This document shows, in pieces, positions 55,391 through 64,000 of a DNA stretch of 64,000 nucleotides. The notes beneath the pieces are model-generated. The model worked only from the letters and a program-made list of their open reading frames with translations. It was not told where the DNA came from and did not search any database. Source of the stretch: Icerya purchasi (Eukaryota; Arthropoda; Insecta; Hemiptera; Monophlebidae); contig CM077115.1 in assembly GCA_039619475.1 (NCBI GenBank), forward strand, positions 144,402,274-144,466,273. Direction: 5' to 3'. The first letter of the stretch is position 1, and every line of letters begins with the position of its first letter. Made by a program: the position numbers and the translations under genes.

Positions 55391-56835
55391 AATGGAATTT
55401 GTATCCTTACGAAGTTGTTTAATAAGATCTATGCTACTTGGTCAGTTACCCGAGGAATGGTTAACATCAAGATTTATAATGATACCGAAAAATCCGCATC
55501 CGAAATCATGCTCTGAATGCCGATTGATTAGTTTAATGAGTCACACCTTGAAAATGTTTCTTAGGGATAATACATAACAGGATACGAACTGAATGTGAAG
55601 AAAACATTGGAAGAGAACAGTATGAATTCCAGGGTGGCCTAGGAACTCGAGAGGCATTACTCTGTATGAACATCTTGATTCAGAAAATGAAGGAGTTCCA
55701 ACGTCCAGTATTTCTCTGTTTCCTGGACTTTGAAAAGGCTTTTGACCGAATAACTCGTGACAAATTGTTCCAAATACTAGATACTATTGGCCTAGATGAA
55801 GCGGATAAACGTATAATAAAAAATCTCTACTTACACCAAAACGCAGTAATTTCATTAGAAAACAATAAAATATCAGATCCAATTAGTATTGAACAAGGAG
55901 TAAGGCAAGGGTGTATATTGTCTCCTTTGCTCTTTAATATATACGCGGAACAGGCCCTCAAAGAAGCCTTTGATGACAGAGAAGAAGGTGTTAAAATCGG
56001 CGGTGGGAAATATCAATAACATCAGATATGCGGACGACACAGTTTTGATGGCTGAAAGTGCAGAAGACCTAACTGTATTGACAAAAGCGGTAGAGAAAAA
56101 GTATGCAATAAATATGGACTGATAATTAACGTGAAGAAAACGAAGGTAATCGCCATCTCAAACGACCCACACCCTATCGACATAGTGATAAACAATGGCA
56201 GACCAGAACACGTTGATAAATACAAATACCTCGGTGCCTGGATTAATAAGTATGATGACCCAGACGGAGAAATTAGATGTCGCATTGTGCAAGTGCGTTC
56301 TGCCTTTATGAAAATGAAGAAGACACTCACAGTTCATAGACCTTGATTTAAGATTCAGAACTCTGAAATGCTATGTCTGGTCGGTATTACTATATGGTGT
56401 CGAAACGTGGACATTGATATCCAGAACACTTCACAGATTAGAAGCCTTCGAGTTTTAGTGTTATAGACGCTTACTGAGGATCCCGTGGACCAAAAAGAAG
56501 ACAAACGCTGAGGTACGACAGATGATGAGAAAAGAAAAGGAGCTGATCGACACTGTCAAAAGAAGAAAAATAGAATACTTCGGTCACGTGATGGCCGAAG
56601 TACACATTACTGCAAAATATATTGATGGGAAAGGTGGGAGGAAAAAGAAGAGTTAAACGAACAAGATTATCTAGGTTCAAAAACATACAAACATGGACAG
56701 ATTGCAGTGTTGAAGAACTGTTCCGCACAGCAAAGGATAGGGGTGCCTACAAAGAATTAATCATGCAATCAGATGAGCCTAAGATCGAGAACGGTCATGG
56801 CACCGAAAGAAGAAGAAGAAGAAGAAGAAGAAGTT
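55391..56835 (+). mobile_element. RTE-like LINE (family C), RT region, inserted into family A
   Basis: The first frame has LPEEWLTSRFIMIPKNPHPK and CRLISLMSHTLKMFL. After a shift near 55575, QYEFQGGLGTREALLCMNIL, FLDFEKAFDRI (RT motif A) and EQGVRQGCILSPLLFNIYAE (motif B) follow. After another shift near 56010 come NNIRYADDTVLMAESAEDL (motif C, YADD), INVKKTKVIAIS and YKYLGAWI. The C-terminal part has RRLLRIPWTKKKTNAEVRQM and KIEYFGHVM (56460-56600). It ends in (GAA)n at 56809-56834, as is usual for RTE-type 3' tails. Endonuclease is missing. The frameshifts make it inactive. The clade call (RTE/Proto-like) is tentative; the RT call is firm. Confidence 0.78.
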
Positions 56836-57990
56836 CCTATCAATTTATTTCCGATAACTGGCGCTTCTCTCCTCGCAAAATTCCTATATTATCCTAGATC
56901 TCTTCTCGGCTTATGCTCTTCTTGCTTTTTGTCCTCCTTTTCACCCTTATAATTTCTTTGAATTCAAGCATTCTCCGAAGTTATTTGTTCTCCCCTTGGA
57001 CATTAAATCTTCATCTTGCCCTTCAAAACGAATTCAATCACGTGTTATCATTATACTTCCCTTCCCATACAATTATCTACACGGATGGTTCGAAGTCTGA
57101 TGTTGGCGTTGGAGCTGCATTCATTATCCCCGCGCTTACGTACTCCGAATCCTTTCGGTTGCCCTCCTTTTCCTCTATTTTTCTTGCCGAATCCATGGCT
57201 ATCCTGCAGCCAGTCCTTTTTATATACTTGACAGATAACATCTCTAGATTCTTCCTATCCTCGGACTACTCGAAAAGTGTTTTATTGGCTATCTCCTCTC
57301 CCTTTCCTACTCATATCACTGATCCCATTATTCTCCAAATTCGCTTCGTAATTTCTAATTTATTTGCATACCGTTCTGTTGTTATCGATCTACTATGGAT
57401 TCCTGGCCATTGCGGTAATCCTGGAAACGAGTTAGTTGACTCGTTGACACGTTCGACGACGACCAATGGCCTATTCATTAGTAGATTTCCTGCTCAAACT
57501 CTCTACTGTCTCTCTTGTCATGCCCACCGCGATTTCTGGACCGGATTATATCCTTCATTCTTTACCAATCCTCGATCTTTTTACTTTTCTGTACAGTCCT
57601 TTCCTTCCTCTCTTCCTTGGTTTAATCTTTTCCCCTACCTTACCCGTTCCACTATTTCCTCTATAGTTCGCCTGCGGTTCAACCATCGTCCGCTTCCGGC
57701 TTCCCTTTTCTGTCTTTCTATTGTTCAATCTCCTTTGTGTCCTTATGACCCTCCAGAGCTTAATTATACCTGCGATGCGAATCGCGTCTCGTTCAAATGA
57801 CCCTTTATTTTTTCCTCTAATCTTCTACGCATTAGTGTCCACTCCATTCTTGTATTCCCTTCTCTCAATATAGTTCCTTTGTTAGCCTTCTTTATCTCCT
57901 CAATTTCTAATTTTTTTGTTATGTAATGAACAATTCTTTGCGTTGGGTAAATTCCACTGTTGACTTGCCCAAAAAAAAAAAAAAAAAAAA
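56836..57990 (+). mobile_element. RNase H-type LINE (family A), RNase H to 3' end (right half)
   Basis: The frame resumes with SYQFISDNWRFSPRKIPILS (compare HNWRFTPNSIPILS in the copy at 16.4 kb). A 295-codon frame (56913-57800) then carries RNase H: IIYTDGSKSDVGVGAAFIIP (first Asp), SIFLAESMAIL (Glu), LSSDYSKSVLLAI (second Asp), then WIPGHCGNPGNELVDSL. It goes on to STISSIVRLRFNHRPLPA and a C-terminal CPYDPPELNYTCDANRVSF. The 3' UTR ends GTTGACTTGCCC plus a poly-A of about 20 (57971-57990). RNase H would remove RNA from the cDNA hybrid. Its catalytic residues look intact. Confidence 0.78.
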
Positions 57991-58009
57991 AGACTACTAT
58001 ATGATCTAA

Positions 58010-58150
58010 ACAGAACACATAGTTATCATTCGCTCGCATAAACGTACTGGTCCTAATCGAGGCATCACAGCGTTGAACGGCATTGGGCTAGATAGAGTTG
58101 CCTTAGCAGCCAAGTCAATGCGCTCATTGCCAGCAACTCCAACAATTTAA
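58010..58150 (-). pseudogene. LINE RNase H third-motif fragment
   Basis: The minus strand reads IVGVAGNERIDLAAKATLSS PMPFNAVMPRLGPVR and then stops (given in two pieces). HVGVAGNExxDLAAKA is the typical third RNase H motif of R1/I-like LINEs. It is joined directly at about 58150 to endonuclease sequence of the same orientation, so a deletion or two separate insertions must have occurred. Confidence 0.6.
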
Positions 58151-58690
58151 GTTAAGTAAATTTAAATATTCTGAACATTTGTTGTTACTTAATATATTAA
58201 TGTTTAAATCACCCGCAATAATCATAGACGTTTCCGATATATTAATAATATTTTGTAGATCTATTAAAAAATCGGAATAATTTGCATTACAAAATTTGTA
58301 AATATCAAAGAATGACGCGGTATTTTACTATTTTCCAAAATAATTTTTACACCAATTACATTACATGTTGAAATTTATCTATTTTTATATAAAGCTGTTC
58401 AACTAAAAATTTTTATCTTTTACGTAGATAAAATTACACCTCCAGAGCGCCGGCAATCTCTGCATTGTGCGAATGATATCCGGGGATACCGAATTTATAC
58501 AATTCATCACCATATAGCCAGGTTTCTGTTAATGAAATTATATCATAGTCTACTGTGCGTCCATCCAAAAATACATTAAATTCGTCAAAATGGGCTCTTG
58601 AACTGCTAATACTTAAATTTAAAAGTTTAATATTTAATTGGTTTATAGGCACGCGGAAAAAATAAATAAGAAAATTATATAACATATACA
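58151..58690 (-). pseudogene. LINE APE endonuclease fragment
   Basis: A minus-strand frame (58691-58434) has SSSRAHFDEFNVFLDGRTVD, YDIISLTETWLYGDE (catalytic Glu) and GIPGYHSHNAEI. After frame breaks, FFDIYKFCNANYSDFLIDLQ, then MIIAGDLNINILSNN (GDLN motif) and YLNLLNLNC follow to about 58150. The family resembles the SDH/YADD fragment at 54390-54905. The intervening 3.2 kb is plus-strand LINE material, so the two could be halves of one element. Confidence 0.7.
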
Positions 58691-58919
58691 TACATTATTA
58701 ACAAATTAAATACTCCTAATATTCTCATCAATACATCAATAATTTTCATAATTGTTATAATGCACATGGATTTAGAACTTCTATATTTCTAATCAAATGA
58801 TTTTGTCTAAAGTAATATAACGCGCCATACATTTTATATGTAAAACAAAATTTAAAATATACATATTCTCACTCAAATTTACTTATACACATGCGCAATA
58901 AACTGAAAAATGGAATATA

Positions 58920-59626
58920 CAGAGGGTGATGGGCCAAAGCAACTGCAACTACTCTCCGTATGGAGTACGGTACATAAAGTAGGGGGTCAAAAAACGAGTG
59001 AAACTTGAAGTCCATTCTTTTTCCAATAGCAGAAAAAGAGCAGAACGAGCGCCATTATAGCAATACGAACTGAGATACATCTGCGTGAACGAAGTATAGT
59101 TAGAGTTTCCCTTACAGACTAAGAAATTTCATACAAAAACAATTGTCTATTGTCTGATTCGTCGTCTTTAGGCTACTTCTCAGAGTATCGGTCATTCTTC
59201 CCAATACACTTACGCATCCTTTCGGGCTACTTTTCGAAAAAAGATACAGGTGTTTCACGACCATTGGTAAACGCTTTATGCCATCATCGCAATATTGTGA
59301 CCTTGTCTAAACTTTTCGTATCGTATGCAGTTGAGATTACTCGCATCGTCGATAATTTCCTTCGAATACAATAACAAATTGCACGTATTTGTTCGGTTTT
59401 ACTTATCGACTGATGAGCACACCATAGACATACATTGTATTCTGTAAGGGAAATTCTAACTATACTTCGTTCACGCAGCTGTATCCCGGTTTGTATTGCT
59501 ATAATGGCGATCGTTCTGCGCTTGGTCCAGAAAAGAATCAACTTCATGTTTCACTCGTTTTTTGCCCGCTGGATGACGTCCATACTCCGTACGGAGAATA
59601 ATTATAGTTGTTTAGCCCACCCTTTG
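58920..59626. mobile_element. Fold-back DNA element, ~190-bp inverted arms, TA flanks
   Basis: Arms 58920-59118 and 59441-59626 are inverted copies. Paired landmarks are CAGAGGGTG/CAAAGGGTG at the tips, TCTCCGTA-GGAGTA, CAAAAAACGAGTGAAAC, CGCCATTATAGCAATAC, GCGTGAACGAAGTATAGTTA and TTTCCCTTACAGA. TA lies directly outside both tips (58918-58919 and 59627-59628), consistent with TA target duplication. The central 320 bp has no recognised protein. A Tc1/mariner- or pogo-mobilised non-autonomous element is likely. Overlapping short frames are shadows of the palindrome. Confidence 0.82.
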
Positions 59627-59628
59627 TA

Positions 59629-60044
59629 TTATAATACCTATATGCAAACAGCTGAAACCGACATAACCAAAGATAACCAAGAAGCCCAACTACTTTTAAA
59701 ATCGTAATTAGTTATGTCAGTAAAGTTAATAGAAATTATACGTATCAAGCAAATAAAGACATACACGCCTAAACAACTCGGACCACGCTCAACTCGACCA
59801 ATACCCGCACAAACCGTTCCATATACCATATTCAATATCCCGCTAATTTTATTTGAGGTAGGTACGCAAGAGTTAGTACTGAAAATCGTAAAACTATTAT
59901 AATACCGTTGTACAAATAAATGAAAGATGGCCGAAGAAAGACCAAATTTTCTTGACAATAATATAAGTTACGTTAGTAAATTGAAATATAAATGAAGGTA
60001 AGCCACGGGCCACCTGAGATCGACATACGATTGAAGAGCAGCGA
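59629..60044. other. Unrecognised DNA
   Basis: No recognised feature. A GTTGTACAAATAAATGA stretch near 59907-59925 resembles 3'-UTR-like sequences at 21788-21800 and 45800-45815, possibly a small shared LINE tail. Confidence 0.4.
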
Positions 60045-61833
60045 CATTAAAAAGAAGGTATATTCCCCAGGGAGTTAAAAGTAGGGATAATAAGACCAAT
60101 ATATAAAAATGGGGATAAAAAACTCTGTGAAAACTATAGACCAATTACGTTAATATCAGTTATTGCTAAAGTGGTTGAGCACTATGTAGGTAACTATCTT
60201 AAATTGTACCTAGAATAGAACAACCTAATATATCATAACCAATATGGCTTTAGAAAGGGAAAATCAACGGTAACTCTGCTCAGAACTTTTACATCTGCGA
60301 TAAATAAGGGATTAGCATCCGGCAACAAACAATTTTTGATAGTCTTTCTAGACCTTACTAAGGCTTTTGATTTAGTGGATAGGGAAATATTGTTAGAAGA
60401 CCTAAACAAAATTGGTATAACAGGGAAATATCTTAATTGGTTTAGATGTTATTTACATGAAAGGGAATGTTTAGTGAAAATTGGTAATGAATATAGTGAT
60501 ATGGGGAAAACGAAATATTATGGAGTAGGACAAGGAACTATATTAGCACCGTTACTGTTTTTAATTTACATCAACTCCATTCACAATTGTATTAGGAACG
60601 CCAAACTTTACGCATATGCTGATGACATTGCTCTGGTAATTGAACACCAAGACGTAGAAATAGCAGAAAGGCTGCTTCAGAAAGACTTTTGAATATGGTT
60701 TGCAGATAGGTACACGATAAAAAATTATTAATAAATGCCAAAAAATCAAAAGTGATGTACGTAAGAACACCGAGTAGATTTAGAAAGTTCAAAATAGTTT
60801 TGCACAAGGTAGATTGCCTTCATGGATCGCAAATATGCCGTTGTGAGCCGTTAGAAACGGCTGATAACTTCAAATACCTGGCAATAACATTCGCGATAAG
60901 GCGTTAACTTGGAGAGTTCACATAGATAACATTGTTAGAAAAATTAGGCAGATTATGCCCCGGCGTTATACAAATTAAAACAAGTTATAAGAATTACAAA
61001 ACTACGAGACTGTATTTTGAAACTCATTAATAATGACACTAGGATTAGATACGGACTCGAAATTTGTGGGGAGGTAAAAAAAACGGAATTAAGGAAAATT
61101 TACTCTACAGAAAAGATGTTTAAAAATTTTGTTACCGAATTAGACAAGTGCGAATCTTGTAACGAATTCTACTTCGGGTGGGATAATAATAAAGAAATGT
61201 CGCCAAAAATGTTTTTTTATTACAGTAAACTTTTAAGGTATAAAACAGAAAAAATAAGATTACCACCGACAAGGGAAATATGGGACTAGGAACTATGACA
61301 ATTTGTGTGTTTCGTAAGACCTAAAGGGATTAATAATAAAATTGATAATGTTGAAGAGGAACTGTTATGAGTCATTTACTAGGTAACTTTTACCGAAGGA
61401 ATTAAGAGACGAATGCAATTTGAATATATGGAAAGACAGAATAAAAATATGGTTGGTTGCGTGGTGTAAAGAATGAGAAATGGATAGTCGTAGGAATGGA
61501 ACTAAGACGGGTAATTGATTGAAAGAGTAAATAATTATAAATGATGTAATGAAAAAAAACAACTAATATTTGGTGCTCCTAGCTGCATTATTTATGGCTT
61601 ATGTGAAAATATTGTGGTACCATGTGCGATAGGTATAAATGTTGTGAATTTAAGAAATTAGACGTAGAATAGTAAAAATAGAAGTTAACTTGAATTAAGT
61701 AATTATATATAAGACGAATAAGATGTATTCTATTTAAGATGTAGATAATGAATAACCGATATAATTATGTTGGTAACCCACAGACGGGCAATTTCCTTGT
61801 GGGACCCGCAAATTATTTTAAAAAAAAAAAAAA
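60045..61833 (+). mobile_element. LINE family B, RT to 3' end
   Basis: The reading frame from about 60065 (60069 frame) reads GIFPRELKVGIIRPIYKNGD, CENYRPITLISVIAKVVEHY, one in-frame stop (TAG near 60218), YHNQYGFRKGKSTVTLL, FLIVFLDLTKAFDLVDREIL (RT motif A), YGVGQGTILAPLLFLIYINS (motif B) and LYAYADDIALVI (YADD). It stops at 60690. Thumb remnants follow in other frames (SKVMYVRTPSRFRKF, CRCEPLETADNFKYLAI). A 90-codon C-terminal frame (61017-61289) has RIRYGLEICGEVKKTELRKI. The 3' UTR ends AACCCACAGACGGG, CCTTGTGGGACCCG and a poly-A (61820-61833). Endonuclease is absent: a 5' truncation. Confidence 0.78.
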
Positions 61834-61840
61834 GTAATAG

Positions 61841-62766
61841 TCACATTTTTTTTTTCCGGTTTTTCAAGTTGTTCCTCATTTATTATTCGGATGAATGGAG
61901 AATTTTCGTGTTTTCGGGCAAAAATCATACTATCTCGAGTCCAAACGAACTTGCAACCTTTTTTACGAAGATTTCTGGTCGAAAGGAATAACCGATTATT
62001 TTCACCGGAAAGATGAGCCTCGTTGATGAAGAAACGTTAATTGGCCAATGGTTCAGCAAAGCCGATATCACCTAAAGTCGATTTCGTGATTTTACAATTT
62101 TTCATTCGATTTTGTTTTATTACACGGCTACAGAAGAATTTAACAACAATGTTCGAGTTCTTTTGTTTTTTATGAAGCCTGTGACACACGTTAACATCGG
62201 AGTCCGCGGTCGCTGCCCCTGTCGCTGAGGCTATCTTTTCTACTAACTTATACAAGTTTTCGTTTGGCGTAACAGGGGTGTTGCTGATTATTACGTTGTC
62301 GCGTCCGGTGTGTTGATCAAGATCATACACGCGTCTGAAGCAATTCGGGGCTACCTGGTTATTTGAAATTACATTTTGCTGCTTTAGCACAATGTTATCA
62401 TCTCGCAGCGCGACAATCAATCCGAGTGCACTGCTTAACTTGTTGGCACTGTCCTCCTCGAACGAAGACATCATTACCGCTCGTAATTCACCGATGTCGT
62501 TCTTAACGGATAACGATATCTGCTCAGCTCGGCTGGCATTTGATGTAGTAGGAGTAAAGATCTGCCGACATTTTATTTGTGTGTGTGTGTGTGTGTGTGT
62601 TTGTGGCAGTCTACGCAACTCCACACCGATCTTTTCGGGTTGCCCATTTGAACCCACGTCACTGCCGCGACACCAGCCCACGCACAGTGCTGTTGTTGAC
62701 GATGTATCACGCCGCATAATCTCCGTTTGCGGGGAGAGCGCCGTTACATTTCTTACACGCAGCCAT
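61841..62766 (-). pseudogene. LINE ORF1 with PHD finger and baculovirus-FP-like C-terminus, broken
   Basis: The minus-strand start at 62766 gives MAACKKCNGALPANGDYAA, a C-x2-C zinc-finger start, then a stop. In shifted frames HCAWAGV, then VWSCVDCHKH complete a PHD-like finger (62690-62600). A (TG)n microsatellite (62578-62601) follows, expanded within the frame as repeated His-Thr. The 226-codon frame then shows a helical, probably coiled-coil part (EQISLSVKNDIGEL to VALRDDNIVLKQQ), RDNVIISNTPVTPNENLYKL and VNVCHRLHKKQKNSNIVVKF, the conserved core shared by insect LINE ORF1 proteins and FP proteins. A TAA at 62034-62036 interrupts it, and the same frame continues RFFINEAHLS, CKFVWTRDSMIFARK and ENSPFIRIINEEQLEK. 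In life such proteins bind LINE RNA as RNP. No ORF2 follows on this strand. Confidence 0.75.
62578..62601 (+). repeat. (TG)n microsatellite inside the ORF1 relic
   Basis: About eleven TG dinucleotides. On the ORF1 strand they keep the frame open as a His-Thr run. Confidence 0.9.
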
Positions 62767-63189
62767 CTTTTCGAACATCCATCAATAAATTTTAACGCGA
62801 CGATATATAAAAATTATATGCGCCTTAAATATGATGAAACTCAATAACCACTAAATATTTTTGTATAACAAAAACCGATTTTAAAGGCTTAAAACACTGC
62901 TATTCAATGTTAATAGTTCACTTTAATTTACTTTTTAAACTTCATAATTTCTTTACAAACTCAGTAAAACACAGCCGTTCAGATCGATATAATAATAATA
63001 ATAATAACTATAATAATAATAATAATCCTTTAATGGCCTTACTACTGTAGTTCTTCTTATTTTTTCTTCACCTTCTTTTCTCCTACTGTTCTGTCCTGTT
63101 ATTTATATACTAGCCCATTATACTTTTTTACCTACTCCTGATTTCTTCATGTCTTCGCCCATTTTAATCTACTCCTGATCTATATTTAC
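62767..63189. other. Unrecognised AT-rich DNA
   Basis: It contains an (ATA/AAT)n tract at 62990-63026. No gene. Confidence 0.5.
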
Positions 63190-64000
63190 AATGGCTTACA
63201 AACTTAATATTCTGCAACGGAACTGTCGCAGTCTCAAACAAGGATAGGACTTACTAGACCATCACAAAATCGAAGTAGCATTGCTTTCTGAAATATGGCT
63301 AAAGGATTCTTCTGACCTCAACTGTACAGGTTTTACGCTAGTCAATTCCTGTCGACTGCTGTTTTGATTAGAAATGACATTTTTTTTTTGCTCACATGAT
63401 ATTCGTTTTCTTAATTCATCCTCCCTTCCTAATTTACTTCATATTTCCATCCGTAACAACTCTGTTTGTCCTCTTAATTTCATCTCCGCCTACATTCTTT
63501 CTAATTTTGATCTTCGCAACTTTCCTTTTTTAGGTTTCTTTAATTCGCTTCCTTTCCCTTTTACTACAGGAGGAGCATGGAACTCTTTGAGTTTGCTCCA
63601 ATTATAATAATAACGGTGTGTTCTTCTTGAAGACATATTTCCCCGTAATAATCTTATTCCGCTGAAAATTCTTCTACTATTTATACTACGTTTAGTTCAA
63701 TTGACTTAACCTTTACATCTCCAAACCTCGGTCTTAACAGTTCGTGGAAAACCTTAAATAGCACGTTTGGAAACAACCGTGTTCCCGTAATCATATCCCC
63801 CGACAACTTTTCTCCTCCTGTACAATCTGAACTCCTTCATCCTCTCCTCAATGGTACCTTCCCAAAACCGACTGGTCGAAACTTCGATGTATTGTCGATT
63901 CATCTCTTCCTTACATCGAAGTTGACAGGAATCCCAATATCAGTCATTTACTTAATAATCTTTTGCTCTTTCCCTGTCTTCTCCTCCATACCATTCTTCA
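63190..64000 (+). mobile_element. LINE endonuclease N-terminal region, runs off the window
   Basis: An ATG at 63192 starts MAYKLNILQRNCRSLKQ, then after a stop LLDHHKIEVALLSEIWLKDS (catalytic Glu region) and GFTLVNSCRL follow. Frames then shift repeatedly. Near 63855-63905, KTDWSKLRCIVDSSLPYIEV resembles the region after the endonuclease in R1/LOA-type ORF2. The likely 5' part of a family A-like element continuing beyond base 64000. It carries several frame breaks. Confidence 0.6.

Noticed and set aside
62037..62717. Baculovirus FP gene integrated in the genome
   Set aside because: FP-like C-terminal similarity is a known property of insect LINE ORF1 proteins. The PHD-type finger upstream and the surrounding LINE fragments favour a retrotransposon origin.

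Overview
This window looks like repeat-dense, AT-rich nuclear DNA from an insect. The evidence is the set of mobile elements: non-LTR retrotransposons with APE endonuclease, RT and RNase H domains, a LINE ORF1 with a PHD finger and a baculovirus-FP-like C-terminus, mariner, pogo/Tigger, piggyBac and hAT relics, a tRNA-derived SINE, and long-TIR MITEs. CpG-rich islands stand out of an AT-rich background. Hymenoptera would fit that contrast, but this is a guess. I found no host protein-coding exon, rRNA or tRNA gene that I could defend. Nearly every open frame is either a shadow or the remains of a transposon.

Layout. 1-10 kb: a degenerate 34-40 bp minisatellite (1.2 kb), a CpG-rich promoter-like island (2.6-3.1 kb) with a CTCF-like site, two palindromic MITEs (5.9-7.1 kb) and a LINE 3' end (7.5 kb, minus). 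10-20 kb: a solo LTR with a 4-bp target duplication (10074-10901), two endonuclease fragments (12.5-13.6 kb, minus), a piggyBac 3' end (13.6-14.0 kb), a SINE (14.8 kb), two minus-strand LINE copies (15.2-18.2 kb) and a diverged LTR (18.5-19.2 kb). 20-24 kb: a GC-rich non-coding stretch, a LINE 3' half and a pogo/Tigger C-terminal scrap.

24.5-32.0 kb: the main structure is an LTR-internal-LTR-internal-LTR array of one non-autonomous LTR retrotransposon (882-bp LTRs, 2447-bp internal region, one 239-aa Gag-like ORF, no pol). It has an ATAA duplication and lies inside one arm of a palindromic MITE. The other arm shows what the empty site looked like.

32-50 kb: unrecognised DNA, LINE fragments, a mariner relic, a SINE split by a 409-bp hAT-like element with a perfect 8-bp duplication, a composite MITE/tail repeat, and an unclassified 1.42-kb DNA transposon with about 33-bp TIRs. 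50-64 kb: a complete 1.87-kb pogo-like element carrying a dead transposase and a SINE; a RNase H LINE interrupted by a second LINE ending in (GAA)n; a 707-bp fold-back element; a LINE with intact RT motifs and a 3' stem; a broken ORF1 on the minus strand; and the 5' part of another LINE running off the window.

The genes do not act together as a pathway. What the window records is a history of nested and repeated insertion. The LTR array is the youngest part, its copies being almost identical. The full-frame stretches of the LINEs at 54.9-57.8 kb and 60.0-61.3 kb also look fairly young. The functional non-transposon candidates are the CpG/GC-rich islands at 2.6-3.1, 19.5-20.8 and 46.9-47.6 kb.
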